Positions 1 to 8,754 of a stretch of DNA of 39,878 nucleotides are shown here, one piece after another. The stretch is from an uncultured Lachnospiraceae bacterium. GTDB taxonomy: Bacteria > Bacillota > Clostridia > Lachnospirales > Lachnospiraceae. The position numbers and the translations under genes are program-made. The notes under the pieces were generated by a model that saw nothing but the letters and a program-made list of their open reading frames with translations, did not search any database and was not told the DNA's origin. Numbering within the stretch: position 1 is the stretch's first letter; every line of letters starts with the position of its first letter. The stretch is from positions 1-39,878 of the forward strand of contig CANQDS010000013.1 in the NCBI GenBank assembly GCA_947593655.1, given 5' to 3'.

Positions 1-104
1 ATCAGAACCTTTTGAAAAAATAAATAATAGCAAAAAATAAGATAATGCTTGTAGAATTCGTTCTATGATGGTAAAATATTCCTTGGGAAATTGAGAACAT
101 AGCG

Positions 105-321
105 GTGTACCACCCGACGCTGCGCCAACAGCGCCGGGCAAGGCATGGTAATACGACTACCACACGATACAGAATCTTCTGTGATACACACGAGATTATT
201 ATAATGGAATCAGCCGTTATTTACAACGGCGTTCGGATAATTTTGTGCCTGTATTTCAGATGTTATCTGCATACCTTCAGATAAAGCGGGGTGTTGGGTG
301 TGGACGCATACTTACACCCCG
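105..321. other. Non-coding stretch with a cluster of hairpins
   Basis: No convincing gene is visible in bases 1-426. Several inverted repeats follow each other. CCCG plus CGCTG (113-122) pairs with CAGCG plus CGGG (129-138) with one mismatch. TGGTA (146-150) pairs with TACCA (158-162), ACAGAA (169-174) with TTCTGT (177-182), GCCGTT (213-218) with AACGGC (225-230), CAGAT (257-261) with ATCTG (265-269), and CGGGGTGT (287-294) with ACACCCCG (314-321). This could be a long structured leader of the surface-protein gene or a separate small RNA. I do not recognise it as a known riboswitch; the conserved c-di-GMP, cobalamin and SAM core motifs were not seen. Confidence 0.35.
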
Positions 322-339
322 TTCTTGATTTCTCATAGG

Positions 340-380
340 GGATTTCGATTCGGCGGTTTTTACCGCCGGATTGGAAATCC
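340..380 (+). promoter_or_regulatory. Leader hairpin upstream of the surface-protein gene
   Basis: CGGCGGT (351-357) and ACCGCCG (362-368) pair perfectly across a TTTT loop. The flanks GGATTTC and GAAATCC extend the stem to about 18 pairs. No U-run follows, so it is not an intrinsic terminator. It ends 30 bases before the ribosome site AAAGGAGG (about 410-417) and may stabilise or regulate the message. Confidence 0.4.
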
Positions 381-426
381 TTCTGTGGGAAGCAGCGAAT
401 ATTTATTTGAAAAGGAGGAGTTTACA

Positions 427-3400
427 ATGAGAAAACGGACAGCACACGGAAAATGGAAAGCACGCCTGACGGCGGGATCACTCGCGCTGCTCTTAACGAT
501 CGGGGCAGTACCGGCCGTCCATACGATTGCGGCGGATGAGAAGGAAGCGGAAGCGAACGCAGGAAACGCGGTACAGACGGAGGAAACAGAACCGTCCGGA
601 GCGAATGCGGAACAGGAGGCGGCGGAGCCGTCAGCAGCTTCTTACGATATTACGCCTCCGGTCATTGAGGGTGTGGAGTTTCAGGAAAGCGGGCAGACAT
701 TCAGCGAGAGCACGGAACTTCATTTCACGATCGACGCGTATGATGCAGACGGTGAGATTGCCGGTTGGGAGTTGGCGTTTGAAAGATACAATGAGGAAAA
801 TGATTGCTGGGAAACAGAAACAACTTATGTGACTGGAACGCTGGAACAGGAAAATGAAACATACTTGTGTCCTGTTTTTTGGAATAAAGCAGGAACATTC
901 CGGCTTTCTGCTGTTCTGGCTTATGACAGCAGTAATAATCTGAGTGAAAATTATGCAGTAAAGGATGCTGTTTTTACGTTTGAACTTCAACAGGAAGTGA
1001 AAACGGCTTCAGTTACATTATCAGAAGAGAATTTTATTCTGGATGACCAGAATGCAGATGCGGAATTGGTAATTGAAGTGGATTTGGGATCAGAAATTGC
1101 AAAGTATGACTATGGGTATGGGAATCTTTTGTATGAGGTTCAATCTCCTTCGGAGGGTACAGTAGGATTTTCTATATCCTTAGAGTATGATCCGGAAACA
1201 CGGAAGTGGACAGGAACAAAGATGCTGGATGGTAATTTTGCTGCCGGAGATTGGAAATTGAGCTCATTAGAGCTTTATGCGGATAATGAACACATCCCGG
1301 TCGAACTTCCGGAATCCAGCTTCCGGCTGGATAAGAAGTTTACCGATCAGCAGGCGCCGGTTCTTGAGGATATTACCATCATTCATTCCGGGAAAAGCTG
1401 CATCGGCGGTACGGTAGAATCCGGAACGGTGGATTTTACGGTCACAGTGTCGGATGAGGGCGGAAGCGGACTGAAGCAAACCGGTTCTTATCTGGTTATT
1501 TATTCTCCATTAAATGGTCAGATACGAGAGTCGGCGCATTGGATCAATCTGACGTATGATAAGGAAAAAAACTGTTTTTACGGGAGCATTGATGCAGAAG
1601 AACTTTATCCATGTGAGTGGTATGTCGGATATGTTGGTATTTGTGATAAGGCGGGAAATGACTTATATTCACAAGGCACTATAGGAAGGTTCGAGGACTG
1701 GGGCGATCTGCAAAAAGATTATTATTTCTATGTACAAAAAGGAGGAACGTGCACACAGAAAATTTATAAAGATGTCACAGTCAATCTTTATGCCACAGAC
1801 GGCGAATTGTTGAAGACAGTTACAAAAGATGCAGCCAGAAGATCCACATTGAAGGATATTTTCGGAAAAGATTATCCGGTTATGGAAGAGGATCCAGAAT
1901 TAGGGGCGTTTTTGGAATGGACAGGCATGGTGCCTGGATATAAGGAAAAAAACTATCAGGAAGATACTCCGTTATTGGAATTAGATGACGGTGCGGTTAT
2001 GGAATTAACGGCCAACTATGAAAATATCATGATGGATGTAATGCTTACTTATATAGATGGGCAGAAAGAGGATCCTGCGGTTGCACAAAAAAGTATAACA
2101 GTAGTTGTACCGTATGGGACGACGTATGGGCAGCTTCTGGAGAAAATAAAGAAGGAAAACACGATACCGGATGCGGGCGGCTATCAATTTCAAGGATGGG
2201 AATATTATTATGAAACCGATCTGGATTCTGTGATCTCGCCGGATGCGATGGTATGGCTTTATGCCCAGTACCAGAAATATCCGATCGATGTTATGCTTTG
2301 GTATATTAATGATCAGGGAATCGTATCATTTACCCATGTAACGAAGGAATATCAGGATGGAATGAAAGTAAAAGACATTGTAAAAGACCTTAGTTCCTAT
2401 GAACCGGAGGATGCTTCGAAGCAGTTTCCGATTACAGGGTGGAGTCTGGATAATTTTTATCCATTAGATATGCCGGAAGAAGAGGTAGGGTTATTTATTT
2501 CATCGCTGACTTTGAAAGCGCTTTATCAGGATCAGTCGGTAGTAGCCTTATGGTATTCCTGGGTTTCAGAAAATAATATTGAATACTGGATTCGGGAATA
2601 TATAGCCTGCAGCAAAGAAGAGGAAAAATCCGAGGAAAAAATGCAGAAATATTTTCCGGAAGTATCTCATAACAAAGAGCTGGATTTTGATTCCTGGGAT
2701 GCGCATTATTATAAAAATGAAGAAGGGACGATCGAGGAAATTGATCTGTATCCGGTTTATAAGAAACCTTACATTATATTGGAATATCAAGGAAACGGGG
2801 AAAGAGAAGGCACTATCTGCACATTTGTATATGCGGTAGAGCCGGGACAGACATTTACTCTGCCTGAAACAGAATCCGGTTGGCAGTGTTTCAGTTCCAC
2901 TGACGGCAGCTTGGTATCGGTTGAAACCTATACGGTTCCGGCAGACGTAACAAGCGGATGGTTCGATATGATTTGGACAGACGATGGATACCTGGGTGAT
3001 CTGGGAGAGGATACGCCGTCCGAAGAGACGAAACCGGGAGAGGATACGCCGTCCGGAGAGACGAAGCCGGGAGAGGATACGCCGTCCGGAGAGACGAAGC
3101 CGGGAGAGGATACGCCGTCCGGAGAGACGAAGCCGGGGCAGGATGCACCGTCCGGAGAGACGAAACCAGAAGAAAAACCGGCGGTTACGATGGAGAAAAG
3201 CAAAGTAGAAAATGTGCTGGCTGATATCCAGAACGCGGAAAAACAGGCCGGAGAAAGCGGAGAAACCGTCAAAGTTACCGTGGATATGGTAAATTCCGAT
3301 AAAAGCACGGCTACTGTTGTTCCGGAGGAACTGCTTGCGGAAGTGAAGGGGAAAGACGTTGATCTGGTACTGGACATGGGCGCTTATACATGGACGATCA

Positions 3401-3879
3401 ACGGCAAGGATATTAAAGCGAAGGATTTAAAGGACATCAATCTGGAAGTGGCGCTGGATACAAAAGCAATCCCTTCCAAACTGGTTTCCGATCTTGCGGG
3501 CGGACAGGAAACGCGCCAGCTTTCCCTGACCTATGAAGGGGATTTTGGCTTTTCAGCGAGTTTAACGCTTCCGCTTGGAAAAGAATATCAGGGCAGCTAC
3601 GGTAATTTATATTATTATGACAGCACCGGAAAACTGGTATTCATGAATGCCGGAAAGATCGATGAAAACGGTAATGTCAGCCTTACGTTCTCGCACGCTT
3701 CGGATTATGTCATTGTGATCGGGGAGAAGGCGGAAACGGCTGCATCAACGTCGCCGGCAGCACCGGAGGAGTCGGCAAAGACAGGGGATATTTCCTGCAC
3801 ATTGCCGCTGATTGCGCTGTTCTTCGGATTCGGATTGGTTAAAGCGGCTTTTGCAAGAAGAAAATATTTTCGTTCTTAA
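427..3879 (+). CDS. Large secreted surface protein with Ig-like and B-repeat-like domains and a sortase-type C-terminus
   Basis: This is a predicted exported, cell-wall-anchored protein of 1150 residues, probably an adhesin or matrix-binding protein; its ligand is unknown. The start at 427 is chosen because AAAGGAGG lies 10 bases upstream and a basic, hydrophobic signal peptide follows (RKR..., LALLLTIGAVPAVHTIAA). The frame stays open upstream to a GTG at 298, which lacks these marks. In order there are Ig-like stretches beginning PPVIEGV and APVLEDI, then InlB B-repeat-like segments with the VMLTYI, GYQFQGW and LYAQY pattern. A short tandem linker (3004-3168) and a beta-rich module follow. 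The C-terminus is AKTGD, a hydrophobic segment and ARRK, a Lachnospiraceae-style relaxed LPXTG signal; the canonical LP is missing. The gene stands alone and is followed by two hairpins. Confidence 0.85.
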   Translation: MRKRTAHGKWKARLTAGSLALLLTIGAVPAVHTIAADEKEAEANAGNAVQTEETEPSGANAEQEAAEPSAASYDITPPVIEGVEFQESGQTFSESTELHFTIDAYDADGEIAGWELAFERYNEENDCWETETTYVTGTLEQENETYLCPVFWNKAGTFRLSAVLAYDSSNNLSENYAVKDAVFTFELQQEVKTASVTLSEENFILDDQNADAELVIEVDLGSEIAKYDYGYGNLLYEVQSPSEGTVGFSISLEYDPETRKWTGTKMLDGNFAAGDWKLSSLELYADNEHIPVELPESSFRLDKKFTDQQAPVLEDITIIHSGKSCIGGTVESGTVDFTVTVSDEGGSGLKQTGSYLVIYSPLNGQIRESAHWINLTYDKEKNCFYGSIDAEELYPCEWYVGYVGICDKAGNDLYSQGTIGRFEDWGDLQKDYYFYVQKGGTCTQKIYKDVTVNLYATDGELLKTVTKDAARRSTLKDIFGKDYPVMEEDPELGAFLEWTGMVPGYKEKNYQEDTPLLELDDGAVMELTANYENIMMDVMLTYIDGQKEDPAVAQKSITVVVPYGTTYGQLLEKIKKENTIPDAGGYQFQGWEYYYETDLDSVISPDAMVWLYAQYQKYPIDVMLWYINDQGIVSFTHVTKEYQDGMKVKDIVKDLSSYEPEDASKQFPITGWSLDNFYPLDMPEEEVGLFISSLTLKALYQDQSVVALWYSWVSENNIEYWIREYIACSKEEEKSEEKMQKYFPEVSHNKELDFDSWDAHYYKNEEGTIEEIDLYPVYKKPYIILEYQGNGEREGTICTFVYAVEPGQTFTLPETESGWQCFSSTDGSLVSVETYTVPADVTSGWFDMIWTDDGYLGDLGEDTPSEETKPGEDTPSGETKPGEDTPSGETKPGEDTPSGETKPGQDAPSGETKPEEKPAVTMEKSKVENVLADIQNAEKQAGESGETVKVTVDMVNSDKSTATVVPEELLAEVKGKDVDLVLDMGAYTWTINGKDIKAKDLKDINLEVALDTKAIPSKLVSDLAGGQETRQLSLTYEGDFGFSASLTLPLGKEYQGSYGNLYYYDSTGKLVFMNAGKIDENGNVSLTFSHASDYVIVIGEKAETAASTSPAAPEESAKTGDISCTLPLIALFFGFGLVKAAFARRKYFRS
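3004..3168 (+). repeat. Five tandem 33-bp repeats encoding a Pro/Glu/Thr linker
   Basis: Five in-frame 11-codon units of the form GEDTPSGETKP occur. The first carries an E for G change and the last reads GQDAPSGETKP. The middle three units are identical or nearly so at DNA level. The linker probably spans the cell wall, and its copy number is likely variable between strains. Confidence 0.9.
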
Positions 3880-3931
3880 CAGGAGTATAACAGCGCTCCC
3901 ATCAATGTAACATCAAATAAAAAACAACCAG

Positions 3932-4028
3932 CGGATCTTACAATCAAACCGTAAGATCCGTCGGCTTATGCAGAAAGCCTGCCACACCGAAGGCGTACCT
4001 TGTGTAGTGGCAGGCTTTCTGTATGCTT
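3932..4028. terminator. Double hairpin between convergent genes, probable bidirectional terminator
   Basis: A 10-bp stem (CGGATCTTAC 3932-3941 with GTAAGATCCG 3951-3960) is followed by a perfect 14-bp stem (3972-3985 with 4007-4020) and then GTATGCTTTTT. The mirror strand also has a U-rich run, so the structure can serve the surface-protein gene on the plus strand and the DUF6062 gene on the minus strand. Confidence 0.75.
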
Positions 4029-4039
4029 TTTCCAGGCTC

Positions 4040-4801
4040 TTATTTTTTCAGCTGATACACCGGGAGCGAAGGATCGCTGCCGCGCAGCTTCTGCATCCCG
4101 CGCTGGATCGAATCCTTCGATTCCTTCCAGTCGGCGTCTTTATTCTTGTAGTCGTATTTCTCAATGAACCATGCAACATCTTCATAGACGCGCTCCATGT
4201 TCTTCTCCATCAGCGGGAGCACCATATCGTAGAAATCCTTGCGCTCCTGACCGGTCAGCGCTTCGTCGGCGCCCTGGCAGAGCACCTTGAAATGGGTAAG
4301 GCAGAAGCCTTTGGTTTCCGAAACCTGTTTGCGGAAATCGGCGTCCTTTTTGTACATGGAAAAAAACGTTTTCATGTAGGCGTTGAACGTGTTCTGGACG
4401 CTGGTGCAGATGAAACAGGTGGACTCCCGGCGGTCGATCCAGTCCGCGATCGAATTGCTTCCGGCTTCCTTTTTGAAAAGGCCGCCTTTTTTCCCGGCGC
4501 TTTCCGGGCGGAAATTCTTAAATTCTTTTTTCATTTCCTCGATATTGCGGCGGAAGAGCGTCTTTAGGATCCAGGCGTTGCCGAGGGAATTGCCGTAGTC
4601 GAACATTTTCTTGAAATGAGCGCGGCAGAAGCCCTCGCGGTCGGTCATGTCGCGGATATCGGATTCCATGTAGGAAGCGCCGTGGCCGATCACGAAATCC
4701 ATCATGTGTTCTTCGGTTTTCCGCTCAATGTAGCAGAACGGACATTCGCCCGCGTTTGCCATTGCGTCGGAAATCGGGATTGTGTGTAACTGTTCTTTCA
4801 T
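4040..4801 (-). CDS. DUF6062 family protein
   Basis: This is a 253-residue soluble protein recognised as DUF6062, a family common in Lachnospiraceae with no known function. It has paired cysteine and histidine motifs: CPFC (about residue 20), FCRAH (about 59), CFIC and FCLTH. They suggest one or two bound metal ions, probably zinc, in two related halves. There is no signal peptide or membrane segment. Its ATG overlaps the stop of the LysR gene by four bases (ATGA), so the two are translationally coupled. The ribosome site GGAGG lies within the LysR 3' end. The coupling suggests that it acts with, or is made alongside, that regulator. The function itself is not inferable from sequence. Confidence 0.85.
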   Translation of the reverse strand: MKEQLHTIPISDAMANAGECPFCYIERKTEEHMMDFVIGHGASYMESDIRDMTDREGFCRAHFKKMFDYGNSLGNAWILKTLFRRNIEEMKKEFKNFRPESAGKKGGLFKKEAGSNSIADWIDRRESTCFICTSVQNTFNAYMKTFFSMYKKDADFRKQVSETKGFCLTHFKVLCQGADEALTGQERKDFYDMVLPLMEKNMERVYEDVAWFIEKYDYKNKDADWKESKDSIQRGMQKLRGSDPSLPVYQLKK

Positions 4802-5706
4802 TGGGATACCTCCGGAGTATAATTTTTATAAAAATCAATAAAGGTCTGCAAAGAATGAGACGGTCTGCTGTGCATACGGTAGGCAAAACCAACCCTGCGG
4901 CTGTAGATCGGGGCGCCGAGCGGGATCTCGACCAGCGTTCCGTTTTCCAGTTCGCTGCGGACGAAATTTTTGACGACGCAGGCGACGCCGACGCCGATCT
5001 TGGCAAAATCGATCAGCAGATCCATGTTGGAAATATCGATGGAATCGGCGATCGCGATATGGTTTTCCTGCAGATAACGGTCGATGTACTGACGCGTCAT
5101 ATTGTTTTTGTCCAGAAGGATCAGCGTGGAATTGGACAGGATCGCATCTTCCGGGATTCCCCGCTTTTTCAGGTTCGTAAGGTAATCGCTTGTCGCTACG
5201 AAAATATCCTCAATGCTGCCCAGATAGGAAAAATAAAGATTTTTCTGGTTCTCCGGCTGGACGATCAGGCCGATGTCAATCTTCTGTTCATCGAGAAGCT
5301 GCAGCACTTCCTTGGTCGGCTGACAGTGAATGGAGATCCGGATATGCGGATTGCGCCGGATAAATTCCTTCAAATAGGGGAGCAGCATATATTTACAGAG
5401 TATCGTACTTACGCCGATCTGTAAATGCCCCACGCCGAGTTCGATGGAGCGTTTCAGCTTGTCTTCCCCGGTCGAAAGCGTCTCAAACGCCTCCTTGACA
5501 TGGCCGTAGAGCAGGCTGCCTTCTTCGGTCAGGACGACGCCGCGGGAGCTGCGGGAAAAAAGTTTGCAGTTTAAGCTCTCCTCCAGCTTCTGGATGGATT
5601 TGCTGATCGCAGGCTGGCTGATATAGAGCTCTTTGGCCGCGCGGGAGATATTTCCCGCATTTGCAACCGTATAAAAGATCCAATAGGACGACAGGTTCTG
5701 GTTCAT
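4798..5706 (-). CDS. LysR-family transcriptional regulator
   Basis: At 302 residues this has the usual LysR length. Residues 1-60 form the winged helix-turn-helix (YWIFYTVANAGNISRAAKEL, then QPAISKSIQKLEE), followed by a linker helix and a two-lobed periplasmic-binding-like effector domain from about residue 90. The ribosome site GGAGGG sits just upstream of the ATG. It is transcribed divergently from leuC, with 164 bases between the two starts, the classic arrangement for a LysR protein controlling its neighbour. A role in controlling leuCD, perhaps with a leucine-pathway intermediate as effector, is an inference from position. It is the first gene of a two-gene operon with the DUF6062 gene. 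Confidence 0.92.
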   Translation of the reverse strand: MNQNLSSYWIFYTVANAGNISRAAKELYISQPAISKSIQKLEESLNCKLFSRSSRGVVLTEEGSLLYGHVKEAFETLSTGEDKLKRSIELGVGHLQIGVSTILCKYMLLPYLKEFIRRNPHIRISIHCQPTKEVLQLLDEQKIDIGLIVQPENQKNLYFSYLGSIEDIFVATSDYLTNLKKRGIPEDAILSNSTLILLDKNNMTRQYIDRYLQENHIAIADSIDISNMDLLIDFAKIGVGVACVVKNFVRSELENGTLVEIPLGAPIYSRRVGFAYRMHSRPSHSLQTFIDFYKNYTPEVSQ

Positions 5707-5794
5707 GGGCTCCCTCCTGCTATCATTTTTTCGAATATCATGTTCATTATATCATAAAATAAAGTTATGGTAAATATGTACATTATGTATTTTC

Positions 5795-5828
5795 CTGATA
5801 GAATCGATTATGTTAGAATCGTTATCAG
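5795..5828. promoter_or_regulatory. Candidate LysR binding site upstream of leuC
   Basis: The stretch has CTGATA (5795-5800) and its inverted partner TATCAG (5823-5828). Inside is a direct repeat of TAGAATCG followed by TTAT-like bases, 15 bases apart. It lies about 45 bases before the leuC start in the divergent region, where LysR proteins usually bind. The assignment is by position and symmetry only. Confidence 0.4.
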
Positions 5829-5870
5829 AAATCATTGTAAAAATGAGAAAAGATGAGGGAGGAAAACTGT

Positions 5871-7133
5871 ATGGGAATGACAATGACTCAGAAGATACTT
5901 GCGGCGCACGCGGGATTGGAGTCAGTAAGCGCAGGACAGCTGATCGAAGCCGACCTGGATCTTGTGCTGGGGAATGATATTACTTCGCCGGTTGCGATCC
6001 ACGAGATTGAGAAGATGAAAACGGACGGCGTTTTTCATAAGGATAAGATCGCTCTGGTTATGGATCATTTTGTGCCGAACAAGGATATTAAATCCGCGCA
6101 GCATTGCAAGTGCGTGCGGGAATTTGCATGTAAGCACGAGATCAGCAACTATTTTGATGTCGGGGAAATGGGGATCGAACATGCGCTTCTGCCGGAAAAA
6201 GGCTTAACCGTTGCCGGGGACGTGATCATCGGCGCGGATTCCCACACCTGTACATACGGCGCGCTGGGCGCATTTTCGACCGGAGTGGGCAGCACGGATA
6301 TGGCGGCCGGAATGGCGACCGGCAAGGCATGGTTTAAAGTGCCGTCCGCGATCCGGTTCAACATCACCGGGAAACCGGCGAAGTGGATCAGCGGAAAAGA
6401 TGTGATCCTGCATATCATCGGAATGATCGGCGTAGACGGCGCCCTGTATCAATCGATGGAATTTACCGGGGACGGGATCGCCTATCTGACGATGGACGAC
6501 CGTTTCACGATCGCAAACATGGCGATCGAAGCAGGCGGAAAGAACGGGATCTTCCCGGTGGACGATCTGACGCGGGAGTATCTGAAAGAGCACTCCGCGC
6601 GCGCATTTGTGGAATATGAGGCGGACGAAGACGCCGTATACGACGCGGAATATACGATCGATCTTGGCGCGTTAAAGCCGACCGTTGCTTTCCCGCATCT
6701 GCCGGAAAATACGAAAACGATCGACGAAGTCGGGGAAATCCCGATCGATCAGGTGGTGATCGGCTCCTGCACGAACGGTCGGATGGACGATCTGCGCATC
6801 GCCGCTTCGATCCTTAAGGGCAAAAAGACGGCAAAAGGCGTCCGCGTGATCGTGATCCCGGCAACGCAGCAAATCTATCTGGATGCGATGGAAGAGGGGC
6901 TGCTGCGCACCTTTATCGAGGCGGGCGCGATCGTCAGCACACCGACCTGCGGCCCGTGCCTGGGCGGCTACATGGGCGTTCTGGCGGAAGGCGAGCGCTG
7001 CGTATCCACGACGAACCGCAATTTCGTAGGGCGCATGGGACATACCGAATCGGAAATCTATCTGGCGAGCCCGGCCGTTGCGGCCGCAAGCGCGATCACC
7101 GGCCGGCTTTCCGGACCGGATGAAGTAATGTAG
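5871..7133 (+). CDS. leuC: 3-isopropylmalate dehydratase, large subunit
   Basis: This is the catalytic, iron-sulfur subunit of isopropylmalate isomerase, which interconverts 2- and 3-isopropylmalate in leucine synthesis. It has 420 residues, the length of the shorter bacterial/archaeal LeuC type within the aconitase superfamily. The [4Fe-4S] ligands are visible as C300 (GSCTNGR), C360 and C363 (TCGPCLGG). The start at 5871 is preferred over an in-frame ATG at 5853 because AGGGAGG at 5856-5862 is correctly spaced only for 5871. leuD follows after 16 bases. leuA and leuB are not in the window. Homoaconitase and other aconitase-like hydrolyases share these motifs, so the substrate is assigned with slightly less certainty than the family. 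Confidence 0.93.
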   Translation: MGMTMTQKILAAHAGLESVSAGQLIEADLDLVLGNDITSPVAIHEIEKMKTDGVFHKDKIALVMDHFVPNKDIKSAQHCKCVREFACKHEISNYFDVGEMGIEHALLPEKGLTVAGDVIIGADSHTCTYGALGAFSTGVGSTDMAAGMATGKAWFKVPSAIRFNITGKPAKWISGKDVILHIIGMIGVDGALYQSMEFTGDGIAYLTMDDRFTIANMAIEAGGKNGIFPVDDLTREYLKEHSARAFVEYEADEDAVYDAEYTIDLGALKPTVAFPHLPENTKTIDEVGEIPIDQVVIGSCTNGRMDDLRIAASILKGKKTAKGVRVIVIPATQQIYLDAMEEGLLRTFIEAGAIVSTPTCGPCLGGYMGVLAEGERCVSTTNRNFVGRMGHTESEIYLASPAVAAASAITGRLSGPDEVM

Positions 7134-7149
7134 GATTGGAGGAGAGAAA

Positions 7150-7653
7150 ATGAAAGCAGCACATGGTCTTGTTTTTAAATATGGGGATAATGTTGATACG
7201 GATGTGATCATTCCGGCAAGATATCTGAATTCTTCCGATCCCAAAGAGCTGGCGGCTCACTGTATGGAAGATATTGACCGGGATTTTGTAAAAAACGTCC
7301 ATGAGGGCGATATCATCGTGGCTGATAAGAATTTCGGGTGCGGCTCATCGAGGGAGCACGCGCCGCTTGCGATCAAGGCGGCCGGGGTAAGCTGCGTCAT
7401 AGCAGAAACGTTTGCGCGTATTTTTTTCCGTAACGCGATCAATATTGGGCTTCCGATCATCGAATGTCCGCAGGCGGCCGCAGCGATCGCCGCGAGCGAT
7501 CGGGTAACGGTGGACTTTGAGTCCGGCGTGATCACGGATGAAACGACCGGGCAGAGCTTCCAGGGGCAGGCGTTCCCGCCGTTCATGCAGAAGATCATCG
7601 ACTGCGGCGGGCTGGTCAATTACATCAACAGCGAAGCGTTTTCAGGTAATTGA
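7150..7653 (+). CDS. leuD: 3-isopropylmalate dehydratase, small subunit
   Basis: This 167-residue swivel-domain subunit pairs with LeuC to complete the isomerase active site. Diagnostic motifs are [14 protein letters not shown] near the N-terminus, the substrate-binding [11 protein letters not shown] (about residues 59-69) and NIGLPI. The flexible loop after RYL reads NSSD, common in clostridial LeuD and different from the YLRT loop of archaeal isopropylmalate isomerase, so a related substrate is conceivable. The ribosome site is GGAGGAG. Its last 29 bases overlap the 3' end of the convergent AP2-like gene; no terminator is visible between them. Confidence 0.93.
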   Translation: MKAAHGLVFKYGDNVDTDVIIPARYLNSSDPKELAAHCMEDIDRDFVKNVHEGDIIVADKNFGCGSSREHAPLAIKAAGVSCVIAETFARIFFRNAINIGLPIIECPQAAAAIAASDRVTVDFESGVITDETTGQSFQGQAFPPFMQKIIDCGGLVNYINSEAFSGN

Positions 7654-8458
7654 GAAATTTCGGGGCGATCTTTAACCGGGTGTAAATATCGGCATACTCT
7701 TTGGCGGAGAGTGTGTCGATATAATTCTCCGGGTAATTTCTGGAAATCCCGGCTTTTTTCGCAAGATCCACCGCTTTATTGTAGGCGACGGCCGCTTTTT
7801 CCGCCGAGGAATAGGTGCCGATCGTATAATTTCCGTTGATGTGGAGCTTGACGCGGTAACGCGTCTGCCCGTTTTTCCGGAAAGCCGTCACGCCGTAAAA
7901 CGGGTTGATCACAATGATATTGGAATAGCGCAGATCGCTTGGATCGCCATTGGCAAATTCATAGTCCCGGTGGCAGACCGCATGGCTTTTCAGCCCGTAG
8001 CGGCCGAGCAGCGTGACCTGCATCCCGTAATCATTGATGAAAAGATGCCCCTGACGGCGCAGGATCTTGTGGCGCGTGTAGTAAAACAGGTCGTCGATAT
8101 CGAATTTCAGTTCTTCCGCCGGAGAAAGATAATAACTGAAATAATTTTTCCGCAGATAGATCGGATTGGCGATATAGAGCCGGTTGTCGCGGAAATTTAA
8201 CAAAGAGATGCATTTCTCAAACGGCAGGCGGGAAAATTTCTGCAGCCGAACGGGATCGTTTTCCGTGGAAAACAGCGACAGAAGCTCCTCGAGGGAATCG
8301 TTTCCCGAAAGCAGGGCGTCAGCCTCCAGATAGGCGCGGTGGGCGTCTTCTTCAGCCGGAAAGCTCCCGAGGCTGATATGCTTGCTTCGATAGGTAATGC
8401 TGGAGCGGTAGCTGGCGGTACCGTCTTTTCTTGCGGTCTGATAAACTCCCGGAAGCAT
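7625..8458 (-). CDS. Protein with two AP2-like domains flanking a degenerate HNH-like segment
   Basis: This is a 277-residue predicted DNA-binding protein. The start at 8458 has AAAGGAGG directly upstream; the frame runs on to 8551 without such a site. Residues about 4-50 ([10 protein letters not shown]..., then [18 protein letters not shown]) and about 215-265 ([17 protein letters not shown], then [17 protein letters not shown]) both follow the AP2 pattern of three strands and an AYxxA helix. Between them, CHRDYEF and [12 protein letters not shown] resemble the HNH core of phage homing endonucleases of the HNH-AP2 type, but the catalytic residues look eroded. It may be a domesticated nuclease now acting as a regulator, or a still active HNH enzyme. 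It overlaps the leuD end tail to tail. Two palindromic operators precede it. Confidence 0.8.
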   Translation of the reverse strand: MLPGVYQTARKDGTASYRSSITYRSKHISLGSFPAEEDAHRAYLEADALLSGNDSLEELLSLFSTENDPVRLQKFSRLPFEKCISLLNFRDNRLYIANPIYLRKNYFSYYLSPAEELKFDIDDLFYYTRHKILRRQGHLFINDYGMQVTLLGRYGLKSHAVCHRDYEFANGDPSDLRYSNIIVINPFYGVTAFRKNGQTRYRVKLHINGNYTIGTYSSAEKAAVAYNKAVDLAKKAGISRNYPENYIDTLSAKEYADIYTRLKIAPKFLNYLKTLRC

Positions 8459-8486
8459 GGTTCCTCCTTTGTAAAAATGTGTGCGT

Positions 8487-8512
8487 GCTATTATGACTAT
8501 CGTCATGATAGC
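8487..8512. promoter_or_regulatory. Palindromic operator 1, ATGAC-N4-GTCAT core
   Basis: GCTATTATGAC (8487-8497) and GTCATGATAGC (8502-8512) form an 11-bp inverted repeat with one wobble position. The core is ATGACTATCGTCAT. It lies 29 bases upstream of the AP2-like gene start. On the minus strand it contains a TATCAT -10-like hexamer. The ATGAC/GTCAT type is typical of TetR-family operators. A second perfect stem, GCATGTCC/GGACATGC (8511-8529), abuts it. Confidence 0.6.
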
Positions 8513-8565
8513 ATGTCCTTTGGACATGCTCCCGCCGGGGGATGCACACACGCGCAGATCGGCGC

Positions 8566-8593
8566 TGATATAATGACTACCGTCATTATATCA
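8566..8593. promoter_or_regulatory. Palindromic operator 2, same ATGAC-N4-GTCAT core
   Basis: TGATATAATGAC (8566-8577) and GTCATTATATCA (8582-8593) are a perfect 12-bp inverted repeat. The core ATGACTACCGTCAT differs from operator 1 by one base, and the cores are 80 bases apart. On both strands the palindrome holds a TATAAT-like hexamer, so binding would block a promoter. The protein that binds is not encoded nearby in any recognisable form. Confidence 0.6.
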
Positions 8594-8692
8594 TATTTCC
8601 TTCGGAGCCGCATAGCGTTTTTTGCGGGGCGCGCAGTAACCGTTCAGCCTGGAACTTTGCAGTCCGTAAGAACGTGTAAATTTTGCCGGATT

Positions 8693-8728
8693 CCGTAACT
8701 GTGAAGCCGGAAGGCTGAACTGTTACGG
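8693..8728 (+). repeat. 36-bp dispersed palindromic element, copy 1
   Basis: This imperfect palindrome begins CCGTAAC and ends GTTACGG, with AGCCGGAAGGCT at its centre. It is the reverse complement of 13991-14026 with one mismatch in 36. A more degraded related stretch starts at 8636 (GTAACCGTTCAGCC). It sits just before the thrC promoter; a GCGCGGC/GCCGCGC hairpin (8731-8748) follows. Confidence 0.75.
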
Positions 8729-8754
8729 TCGCGCGGCTACGGCCGCGCAGAAGG

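Noticed and set aside
1-426. Known riboswitch or group II intron end before the surface protein
   Set aside because: Hairpins are present, but none of the conserved cores I know for these RNAs can be read in the sequence.
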